64,000 nt of DNA from NCBI RefSeq assembly GCF_003703975.1, contig NZ_QTJY01000009.1, forward strand, positions 208,632-272,631. The letters run 5' to 3'. This DNA is from Larkinella soli. GTDB lineage: Bacteria; Bacteroidota; Bacteroidia; Cytophagales; Spirosomataceae. Positions within the stretch are counted from its first letter, which is position 1. Every line of letters begins with the position of its first letter. The notes beneath the pieces are model-generated. The model did not search any database. It saw nothing but the letters and a program-made list of their open reading frames with translations, and was not told the DNA's origin. The translations under genes were made by a program, and so were the position numbers. Positions 9,116 to 15,728 of the stretch are shown here, in pieces.

Positions 9116-9160
9116 GTTCCTCCGGCCGGGGCGGCCTTCCCTTTTGAATTAAAATATATG

Positions 9161-9170
9161 TACGTACGTA
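9161..9170. promoter_or_regulatory. TACGTACGTA palindrome, site 1
   Basis: Perfect 10-base palindrome in the MarR-LuxR intergenic region, repeated at 9292-9301; both are preceded by ATGT or TGTG and followed by an AT run. Likely one half of a paired operator (inference). Confidence 0.5.
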
Positions 9171-9189
9171 TTTACGAGTTAGCGGAAGA

Positions 9190-9218
9190 TTACCTACCGA
9201 TAAATAAATGGTAGGTAA
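9190..9218. promoter_or_regulatory. Inverted repeat TTACCTACC-N11-GGTAGGTAA
   Basis: Perfect 9-base arms (9190-9198 and 9210-9218) around an AT-rich 11-base spacer, upstream of the luxR-type promoter. No T-tract, so an operator is more likely than a terminator. Confidence 0.45.
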
Positions 9219-9246
9219 CTAAATGGAATTAAGGCCTTTGATAGCA

Positions 9247-9277
9247 TTGTTTGGGAAAAAGAAAGCCGGTACTTTCG
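9247..9277 (+). promoter_or_regulatory. Bacteroidota-type promoter of the LuxR-type gene
   Basis: TTG at 9247-9249, a 20-base spacer, then TACTTTCG at 9270-9277. Predicted transcription start is near 9284, directly before the palindrome at 9292-9301. Confidence 0.6.
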
Positions 9278-9291
9278 TACAGATTTATGTG

Positions 9292-9301
9292 TACGTACGT
9301 A
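9292..9301. promoter_or_regulatory. TACGTACGTA palindrome, site 2
   Basis: Second copy of the palindrome, in the predicted 5' leader and ending seven bases before the start codon at 9309, where a bound protein would block transcription or translation. Confidence 0.5.
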
Positions 9302-9308
9302 TAAATTT

Positions 9309-10013
9309 ATGAATTACTCCATCCACACCATGTTTACCGGTTTCCATCCCATGAACCTGCATCTGCTGGAAATGCTGTTTCCGGGCTGGGTCATCACCAG
9401 CGCCGATTCCCGAAACGGCCACCGGATCATCGGAGGCAACGGCAATGAATTTTTCGGTCGGCCGGGTCACGGCACGATCAGTGACCTGCCGGCGCTGATT
9501 CACCCCGACGATGTCGAAGCTTACCGCCGAAGCCTGCAGAAAATCGAAGCGTTTCTGAAAGAAACCGCCCCGGCCGACGTGAGCCGGTACCGGTTTGGTC
9601 TGCAATACCGGTTGCAGCGGGGCCGTGGGCGGTATTTTACCGCTCTGGAGGAGAAGCTGTTTTTCGTCAACGAACAGGGCAGGACCGAGAATTTCTCCCT
9701 CTTCCGCGACGTCTCCACCGAGCGGCCCTTCACACGGGTGCAGCTCGACCTGTACAGGGTGCATTCCCTCGGCTACCGCCGGATCGGCTCCTATACGCCG
9801 GCCACCCCCGACCAGGGCTTTACGGCCCGGGAGGGTGAAATCCTGCAACTCATCAAAGACGGTCTCAGCAGCAAGGAGATCGCCGACCGGCTGTCGATCA
9901 GCATCAATACCGTCCGTAACCACCGGAGCAGCCTGTTCCGGAAAACACAGTCGCGCAATATGGTCGAACTGCTCAACCACTCGCAGTCCGGGCTACCGGT
10001 CGGGGCCTTCTGA
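9309..10013 (+). CDS. LuxR-family regulator with N-terminal PAS-like domain
   Basis: Cytoplasmic regulator of 234 residues. The C-terminal LuxR/GerE helix-turn-helix spans about residues 168-225: FTAREGEILQLIKDGLSSKE, then IADRLSISINTVRNHRSSLF with the typical recognition helix. The N-terminal ~140 residues resemble a PAS sensor: LPALIHPDDVEAYRRSL matches the HPDD motif of PAS folds, followed by YRFGLQYRLQ and FLFREVS-like strands. No receiver domain is present, so it is not a classic response regulator; a small-molecule or redox signal is possible. It has its own promoter (9247-9277) and palindromes. Its 3' end overlaps the 3' end of egtD by 21 bases on the other strand. Confidence 0.85.
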   Translation: MNYSIHTMFTGFHPMNLHLLEMLFPGWVITSADSRNGHRIIGGNGNEFFGRPGHGTISDLPALIHPDDVEAYRRSLQKIEAFLKETAPADVSRYRFGLQYRLQRGRGRYFTALEEKLFFVNEQGRTENFSLFRDVSTERPFTRVQLDLYRVHSLGYRRIGSYTPATPDQGFTAREGEILQLIKDGLSSKEIADRLSISINTVRNHRSSLFRKTQSRNMVELLNHSQSGLPVGAF

Positions 10014-11090
10014 ATCGTCGCCGGGCCGACGCTCGCCGGGCCGACGCTCGCCGGGCCGACGCTCGGCGTCGCGTTCGAACACCACGTCGACAAAGTATTC
10101 CCTGCAGTCGGTAAACCAGGCCGTGGGCGTAAACCCGGTGGCCTCGGCGAGCCGCCGGATTTCCGTCCGGTTGTATTTCCGTGAAATCTCCGTGTGGATG
10201 ACCTCCCCATAGGCAAACGACACGGTCAGGCCGAGCCTCCCGATGCGGACGTCCTGCTTTTTCTCACTGACCAGATAACTGCGGGCCTCTCCGGTTTCCG
10301 GGTTGTAGATTTCGTAGTGACTGAATGCCGACAGGTCGAATTCGCCCTCCAGCTCACGGTTGATGCGCCGGAGCAGGTTCAGGTTGAAGGCCCGCGTCAG
10401 GCCCTGCCGGTCGTTGTAGGCCGCCTGGATGACGGCGGGGTGTTTCCGGAGATCGATGCCCGTCAGCACCAGATCACCGGGCCGCAGTTTGGCGTAAAGC
10501 CGTCGGTAGAAATCGATGGCTTCCTTCTCGGAAAAGTTACCGATGTTCGAACCCAGAAACAGGACCACCTTGCGGGCCTCGGAGCGGGAGGAGAGCGTCT
10601 CCAGCGCCCGGAAATAATCGTCGTGCAGCGGTTCGACGGCCAGATCCGGCCAGCGACCCCGCAGGTCCCGGGTGAGCTGGTCGAGGGCGTCGGCCGAAAT
10701 GTCGATGGGAACGTAAGTGAACCGGGCCTGCCGCTGCCGGAAATGCTCCAGCAATACCTTGGTTTTCAGGCCGTCGCCCGCACCGAGTTCGATCAGCTCG
10801 AAGGCTTCGCCGGGGCGTTCGAACAGCCGGAGCATCTCCTCTTTCTGCTGGCTGATGATCTCATATTCGCTGCGGGTAAGGTAATATTCCGGCAGGTGCA
10901 TGATTTCCTGAAAAATCCGGCTGCCTTCAGCATCGTAGAAGAACCGGGACGACAGCCGTTTGGGCGTTCGGGCCAGCCCGGTACGCACTTCGTCGGCTAA
11001 GGCCGAAAGGGACGGGTTTTCGGGGTCGTTGCCGTTGAAGGTATGCCGATCGTTTATTTCTTCACTAAACGGATTCCCGTGAACTGCCAT
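9993..11090 (-). CDS. egtD: L-histidine N-alpha-methyltransferase EgtD
   Basis: SAM-dependent enzyme that trimethylates histidine to hercynine, the first step of ergothioneine synthesis. The 365-residue product has the family opening LSSRFFYDAEGSRIFQEI and LPEYYLTRSEYEI, the SAM-binding LIELGAGDGLKTKVLLEHF (about residues 97-115), VLFLGSNIGNF, and GIDLRKHPAVIQAAYND. It runs to KFNR-type tail motifs (HTEISRKYN) and TPTAWFTDCREYF. The C-terminus is unusual: three tandem ERRPG units encoded by a 15-base repeat (10020-10064) followed by an acidic tail. Its start lies 37 bases inside egtB, implying translational coupling. It is the last gene of a five-gene operon. Confidence 0.93.
   Translation of the reverse strand: MAVHGNPFSEEINDRHTFNGNDPENPSLSALADEVRTGLARTPKRLSSRFFYDAEGSRIFQEIMHLPEYYLTRSEYEIISQQKEEMLRLFERPGEAFELIELGAGDGLKTKVLLEHFRQRQARFTYVPIDISADALDQLTRDLRGRWPDLAVEPLHDDYFRALETLSSRSEARKVVLFLGSNIGNFSEKEAIDFYRRLYAKLRPGDLVLTGIDLRKHPAVIQAAYNDRQGLTRAFNLNLLRRINRELEGEFDLSAFSHYEIYNPETGEARSYLVSEKKQDVRIGRLGLTVSFAYGEVIHTEISRKYNRTEIRRLAEATGFTPTAWFTDCREYFVDVVFERDAERRPGERRPGERRPGDDSEGPDR
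10020..10064. repeat. 15-base tandem repeat, three copies, in the egtD 3' end
   Basis: GCCGGGCCGACGCTC is repeated three times without change at 10020, 10035 and 10050. It encodes ERRPG units at the C-terminus of EgtD. Copy number could vary by slippage without breaking the frame. Confidence 0.9.
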
Positions 11091-12334
11091 CGTTTGTCAG
11101 GTTGGAAAAAGTTGCGGTAAGTCGGCCGGGAATGCCCGGCGGGCGTCGCCACCGAGCCGCCCCGCAGCACCATCTGGTTGATCATGAACTTACCGTTGTA
11201 TTCGCCGACGGCCCCTTCGGCGGTCTGAAAGCCGGGATAAGGGAGATAGGCCGAATTCGTCCACTCCCAAAGCCGGCCCCAGTCGAAACCGCCGGTGGTG
11301 GCGGCCGCTTCCCACTCGAACTCGGTGGGCAGCCGCCGGCCCCGCCGGCGGGCGAAGGCATCGGCCTCGTAGAAGCTGACGTGACAGACCGGCTCGTCGG
11401 GGTCGACCGGCTTAAGTCCGTCGAAGGTGTAGTGCCACCACTGCCCGTCGATCCGGTGCCAGTAGAGGGGTGCTTCGATGCGGTTTTCGTTGACCCAGGC
11501 CCAGCCGTCGGCCAGCCAGTACCGGAACTGCCGGTAGCCGCCCGATTCGACGAATTCGAGGTATTCGCCGTTGGTGACCAGTGACCGCTCCAGATCGAAA
11601 GCCTGCAGGTAAACCTTATGAACGCCCTTCTCGTTGTCGAAATGGAACCCGTCGCCCCGGTAGCCGATGGTGTAAATTCCCTCGGACCACCCCCCGGCCC
11701 CCTCCTTGCTGGGGAGAGGGTGATTTGCTCCCGGCCCCTGAAAGGGAGCCGATCCGGCGGAACCAAGCCCCCCAAAGGAGGCTGGGTGGGGATCACTCCC
11801 CCTCCTTAGCAAGGAGGGGGTTGGGGGGTGGTACCCCGGAAACAGCGGGTTATGTCCCAGAATGTATTTGATGTCGGTCAGCAGGAGTTCCTGGTGCTGC
11901 TGTTCGTGATTCAGGCCCAGTTCGACGAGAGAGTGGAGTTCGGGGGTCAGGTCGGCGGATTCCAGGAAGGCGTGCATCTGCTCGTCGACGTAGGCCCGGT
12001 ACCGGTACACCTCCTCCACGGTGGGGCGAGTCAGATTGCCGCGGTCGGCCCGCAGCACCCGTTTGCCCACGGCCTCGTAATAGCTGTTGAAGACGAAGCT
12101 GAAATCGTCGTGAAAGATGCGGTAGCCGGGCCGGTGCGGAACCAGTACGAAGGTTTCCCAGAACCAGGTCGTATGACCGAGGTGCCACTTCGGCGGGCTG
12201 ACGTCGATGACCGGCTGAACGACGTAATCCTCCGTCGTCAGGGGCCGGCAGAGGGCTTCACTGTATTGACGGACTTCCTGATACCGTTCACTCAGGCCGG
12301 CGGGGGTCGTGGCGGAAATCGGATCGGCGATCAT
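11054..12334 (-). CDS. egtB: Ergothioneine biosynthesis protein EgtB with an in-frame repeat insertion
   Basis: Non-haem iron sulfoxide synthase that joins hercynine to a thiol donor. The 426-residue product has an N-terminal DinB-like domain with the iron ligands in HLGHTTWFWE (from His 51) and HEQQHQE (143-149). A C-terminal FGE-sulfatase-like domain shows VTNGEYLEFVESGGY, RRLPTEFEWEAA, LWEWTNSAY and VLRGGSVAT. Between the domains, residues about 169-219 are encoded by a palindromic repeat (11685-11832): low-complexity Pro/Ser/Gly sequence absent from the normal family plan. The frame stays open, so the protein is probably still made. It starts with a four-base ATGA overlap with the UBP zinc-finger gene and overlaps egtD by 37 bases. 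Confidence 0.93.
   Translation of the reverse strand: MIADPISATTPAGLSERYQEVRQYSEALCRPLTTEDYVVQPVIDVSPPKWHLGHTTWFWETFVLVPHRPGYRIFHDDFSFVFNSYYEAVGKRVLRADRGNLTRPTVEEVYRYRAYVDEQMHAFLESADLTPELHSLVELGLNHEQQHQELLLTDIKYILGHNPLFPGYHPPTPSLLRRGSDPHPASFGGLGSAGSAPFQGPGANHPLPSKEGAGGWSEGIYTIGYRGDGFHFDNEKGVHKVYLQAFDLERSLVTNGEYLEFVESGGYRQFRYWLADGWAWVNENRIEAPLYWHRIDGQWWHYTFDGLKPVDPDEPVCHVSFYEADAFARRRGRRLPTEFEWEAAATTGGFDWGRLWEWTNSAYLPYPGFQTAEGAVGEYNGKFMINQMVLRGGSVATPAGHSRPTYRNFFQPDKRWQFTGIRLVKK
11685..11832. repeat. Palindromic repeat element, copy B (inside egtB)
   Basis: About 148 bases with the same left end as copy A (GACCACCCCCCGGCCCCCTCC) and an inverted right end (GGGGGTTGGGGGGTGGT). The right hairpin is CCCCCTCCTTAGCAAGGAGGGGG. 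The interior carries a further CCCCCCAAAGGAGG block. It has no stop codon in the egtB frame. Confidence 0.85.
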
Positions 12335-12612
12335 ATCGTATACGGGGTAATCTGCTCATCCACAAAGCACCAGAGCCAGAACTCGCCCGGCTCGGCCGAC
12401 GCAATGACCGGGTGCCCGGTTTCGTGGAAGTGGCGCGTGGCGTGTTTCTCGGGCGACGAATCGCAGCAATAGGTATGCCCGCAGGTCTGGCAGGTCCGCA
12501 GATGCACCCACGAACTGCCGTTCTTCACACATTCTTCGCAGACGGCGGGTTCACGGGGCAGAGTAACGTTCCCGATTTCGTTCAGGTGAGCACAGGTTCT
12601 TCTTTTCAGCAT
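12331..12612 (-). CDS. UBP-type zinc finger protein
   Basis: Small 93-residue protein made up of one zf-UBP domain. Putative zinc ligands are spaced as in the family: Cys and His in TCAHLNEIG, CEEC, CQTCGHTYCC, then His residues in KHATRHFHETGHPV. Eukaryotic versions bind the ubiquitin C-terminus; in bacteria the role is unknown, and the fold recurs next to thioredoxin-reductase-like genes. Here it lies 18 bases after the receiver/reductase-like gene and overlaps egtB by ATGA, so it is translated within the redox/ergothioneine operon. The C-terminus WLWCFVDEQI is well conserved in bacterial members. Confidence 0.88.
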   Translation of the reverse strand: MLKRRTCAHLNEIGNVTLPREPAVCEECVKNGSSWVHLRTCQTCGHTYCCDSSPEKHATRHFHETGHPVIASAEPGEFWLWCFVDEQITPYTI

Positions 12613-12630
12613 AGGAGGTCGGAGCCGGGT

Positions 12631-14292
12631 TTAGGTTTCGGCTAAATATTTGTGAACGAAACTGACGGCCATGGCGCCCTCGCCCACGGCGGAGGCCACG
12701 CGGTTCATCGCACCCGCCCGCACGTCGCCGGCGGCAAAGATGCCAGGGCTGCACGTTTCCAGCAGGTACGGCTCGCGGGTGAGCTTCCAGGCTCGTTTAA
12801 AATCGTCGTACTGCGTCAGGCTCCGACCGGTCTCGATAAAGCCCTTGTCGTTTTTGATGATGTTCATCTCGATCCAGTCCGTAAACGGCTTGGCTCCGAT
12901 AAAGATGAACAGGGCGCCGGCCGACACCTTCCGCTCCTCGCCGGTGTTGAGGTCTTTCAGCACGATGCATTCGAGGTGGTCGTGGCCCAGGGCCTCGATC
13001 ACCTCCGTACAGGGAATCAGCCGGATGTTCGGCGTCTTTTCGATCTGGTCGATCAGGTACTGCGACATGGTGGCCGTCAGGTCGGGCCGCCGGATCACCA
13101 CATGCACCTCAGAGGCCGTCCGCGAGAGGTACATGGCCGCCTGACCGGCCGAGTTGCCCCCGCCCACGACATACACGGGCTGCCCCCGGAAAGCGAAAGC
13201 CTCGGTGGTGGCCGCCCCGTAGTAGACGCCGGCTCCCGTGAACTTGTCGAAGCTCTCGTTATCGAGTTTGTGGTAGGCGACGCCGGTGCTGAGCAGGATG
13301 CTGCGGGCCACCACCTCGGTGCCGTCGTTGAGCTGAATGTGCTTGTACTGGCCCTGCGATTTAATGGAAACGACTTCCTGCGGAGCCAGAAACTCCACAC
13401 CGAAGCGGGTGGCCTGGGTGATGGCCCGCCGGGCCAGCTCGGCCCCGCTGAGGCCATTCGGAAAGCCGAGGTAGTTTTCGATCCGGGAGCTGGTGCCGGC
13501 CTGTCCGCCCGGCGCCCGCTTGTCGATCAGGATGGTCCGGAGGCCCTCCGAACCGCCGTACACCGCAGCCGCCAGACCGGCCGGTCCCGCGCCGATGATG
13601 GCCAGGTCATACAGCGCCTGGGCCGGGCGGGGCTTCAGGCCGACGGATTCGCCCAGTTCGGCGAGGGTCGGCTGGGTCAGGTGCCGGCCGTCTTCGAGCA
13701 CCACGGCCGGAAGTTCTTTCCGGTCGATGCCGTAGAGGTCGAGCAGACGCTGCGCTTCCCGGTTGCTCTCGATGTCGAGCCACTGATACGGAAAGAGGTT
13801 TCCGGCCAGGAAGTCCTTCAGTTCGTGAGTCCGGGGCGAAAACTGGTAACCGATCAGCCGCAGACCCTCGAAGGCCGGGCGGTGGTTCGACTGCCAGTCG
13901 CTGAGCAGTTCCTCCAGCACCGGGTACAGCTTTTCCTCGGGCGGGTCCCAGGGCTTGTTCAGGTAGTAATCCAGCTGAACGTCGTTGATCGCCCGAATAG
14001 CGGCTTCGATGTCGGAATAGGCCGTCAGCAGGACGGTTTTCGCGGCCGGATAAATTTTCCGGGCCTGAAGCAGGAAGTCGACGCCGAGCATATCGGGCAT
14101 CCGCTGGTCGGACAGGAACAGGGCGACGTCCTCATTTTTCTTCTTCAGCTCGACCAGCGTCGCCAGGGCTTCGTCGGCCGAGGTCGTCGCCAGAATCTTG
14201 TACTGCTTTCGGTACTGCTGCCGCAGGTCGCGCTGGATGGCCTGCAGCACCTGCTGGTCGTCGTCGACGGCAAGGATGATGGGTGGTTTCAT
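12631..14292 (-). CDS. Response-regulator receiver fused to thioredoxin-reductase-like flavoprotein
   Basis: A 553-residue three-part protein. Residues 1-125 are a CheY-like receiver: acidic pocket AVDDDQQ, phospho-acceptor Asp in FLSDQRMPD, Thr in LLTAYSD and Lys in LNKPWD. Residues about 140-210 resemble a glutaredoxin fold (YQFSPRTHELKDFL, LPAVVLEDG) but have no cysteine at the active-site position. Residues about 225-553 are a thioredoxin-reductase fold with FAD motif IIGAGPAGLAAAVYG, NADPH motif VVGGGNSAGQAAMYL and FAD-binding FAAGDVRAG. The redox CxxC expected before the NADPH motif is replaced by VYYGAATTEAF. The start is the ATG at 14292, which overlaps the upstream kinase stop by ATGA. 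A phosphorylation-gated flavin sensor is inference. Confidence 0.9.
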   Translation of the reverse strand: MKPPIILAVDDDQQVLQAIQRDLRQQYRKQYKILATTSADEALATLVELKKKNEDVALFLSDQRMPDMLGVDFLLQARKIYPAAKTVLLTAYSDIEAAIRAINDVQLDYYLNKPWDPPEEKLYPVLEELLSDWQSNHRPAFEGLRLIGYQFSPRTHELKDFLAGNLFPYQWLDIESNREAQRLLDLYGIDRKELPAVVLEDGRHLTQPTLAELGESVGLKPRPAQALYDLAIIGAGPAGLAAAVYGGSEGLRTILIDKRAPGGQAGTSSRIENYLGFPNGLSGAELARRAITQATRFGVEFLAPQEVVSIKSQGQYKHIQLNDGTEVVARSILLSTGVAYHKLDNESFDKFTGAGVYYGAATTEAFAFRGQPVYVVGGGNSAGQAAMYLSRTASEVHVVIRRPDLTATMSQYLIDQIEKTPNIRLIPCTEVIEALGHDHLECIVLKDLNTGEERKVSAGALFIFIGAKPFTDWIEMNIIKNDKGFIETGRSLTQYDDFKRAWKLTREPYLLETCSPGIFAAGDVRAGAMNRVASAVGEGAMAVSFVHKYLAET

Positions 14293-15677
14293 TGGATGGG
14301 TAGGCAAACCTTAAACTCTGTTCTTCCCGGTTCCGAGTCGACGTAAATTTTTCCGTTATGGTGGCGGATGATGCCCTGAACGATGTCCAGCCCCAGCCCG
14401 GTGCCTTTTCCGACCGGTTTGGTGGTAAAGAACGGGTCGAAGATCTGGTCGATGATCGTTTTGGGGATGCCCGCACCGTTGTCGGTGAAACGGGTCAGCA
14501 CGAACTCATGATCGACCTCGGCCGTGATCTTCAGCCGGCCGCCGTCGCTCATGGCGTCGACGGCATTGTCGATAAGGTTCGTCCAGACCTGATTCAGTTC
14601 GCTCGGATAGGCTTCCACCTGCGGCAGACCCTCCGGCATGTCGATCTCGACCTCGATGTGTTTATCCTTCAGTTTATGTTTCAGTAACCGCAGCGTGCTG
14701 TCGATGCCGTCCCGCAGCCGGATGCATTCGCGCCCGGAGCCCCGGTCCATGTGCGTATACGCCTTGATGGCCTCCACCAGCGAGGCAATGCGTTTGGATG
14801 CGCTTTCGATATCGATAACCAGCTTTTCGGTCACTAAGTTATTGACCATCCAGTTTAAGACGGCCGGAATAGGTTTCGGTCCGACCTGGCCCAGAATCAT
14901 ATCCAGATCGTCGGGCGTAAAGCGGAAGTCGACCAGCGCTTCGGTCAGGTCCGAGCCATTGGAAACCCCGTTGTCGTCGAGCCAGTCCATCAGGTCGTCT
15001 TCGAGATTGCTGCGCTCCATCAGCGAGAGCGGGGCGAGCGTCGTGTGTTCCTTCATCTTCCGGAACAGCAGTTCACTCATGGTGTCCACCTGCTCGTTTT
15101 GTAACTGGATGGCCATCACCGCCTTGAACTGTTCGGGCGTCGCCTGGAGGTGCGATTTCAGCGTGGTGGCGCTGCGGACCACCGCCGACACCGGGTTGTT
15201 CAGCTCGTGGGCCAGCCCGGCCGACATTCGTCCCAGCGACATCATCTTCTCGTTCTGCTGCATCTGCCGGGTCGATTCCCGCACCCGCGACGTCAGCTGG
15301 TGAACGAGCGTCTCGGTCAGTTCGTACTTCGAACGGATCATTTCCCGGAAATAATCGCGGTGCAGCGACAGGAGGGTGGTGGGGTCCATCGTTTTCCAGT
15401 AACTTGTCGACTCTTTCATCCGCGAGAACGGCAGCACCCCCGCCAGGGAGCCTTCCTCCCAGGTGACCAGCTCCTGCTGCTGCCCCTGCTGGATCAGGTA
15501 AACCTGCAGGCGGCCGGCCATTACGATGAGAAAATGATCGGTTGCGTCGCCCGGACGGACCAGAATCGTTTCGGCGGGATAATCGCGGCATTCCGAATGG
15601 TCGACCAGCCACTGGAGCTGGTCTTCAGGCACGTTCCTGAACGTGGGGTTCTGTTGCAGGGAAAGCAGGCAGTTCAT
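14289..15677 (-). CDS. Histidine kinase with N-terminal cyclic-nucleotide-binding-like domain
   Basis: Soluble sensor kinase of 462 residues and first gene of the operon. Residues about 5-120 are a Crp-like cNMP-binding fold ([52 protein letters not shown]). The H-box [20 protein letters not shown] (about residues 145-165) holds the phospho-acceptor His. The ATPase part shows [15 protein letters not shown] (N-box), DNGAGIP (G1) and [14 protein letters not shown] (G2). No transmembrane segment is seen, so it senses a cytoplasmic signal. I chose the ATG at 15677; the longer frame lacks a better start. The next gene supplies the receiver domain, so they likely form a two-component pair. Confidence 0.92.
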   Translation of the reverse strand: MNCLLSLQQNPTFRNVPEDQLQWLVDHSECRDYPAETILVRPGDATDHFLIVMAGRLQVYLIQQGQQQELVTWEEGSLAGVLPFSRMKESTSYWKTMDPTTLLSLHRDYFREMIRSKYELTETLVHQLTSRVRESTRQMQQNEKMMSLGRMSAGLAHELNNPVSAVVRSATTLKSHLQATPEQFKAVMAIQLQNEQVDTMSELLFRKMKEHTTLAPLSLMERSNLEDDLMDWLDDNGVSNGSDLTEALVDFRFTPDDLDMILGQVGPKPIPAVLNWMVNNLVTEKLVIDIESASKRIASLVEAIKAYTHMDRGSGRECIRLRDGIDSTLRLLKHKLKDKHIEVEIDMPEGLPQVEAYPSELNQVWTNLIDNAVDAMSDGGRLKITAEVDHEFVLTRFTDNGAGIPKTIIDQIFDPFFTTKPVGKGTGLGLDIVQGIIRHHNGKIYVDSEPGRTEFKVCLPIQ

Positions 15678-15728
15678 AGGGATGGAGTCGTAAGTCGGGC
15701 GGTATAGATACGGATTATTTGGCAGAAA

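Noticed and set aside
9190..9218. Inverted repeat as a terminator for marR
   Set aside because: There is no T-tract on either side and the loop is AT-rich; an operator fits better.
11685..11832. The egtB insertion as a frameshift or pseudogene
   Set aside because: The frame stays open across the element and both flanking domains keep their key residues.
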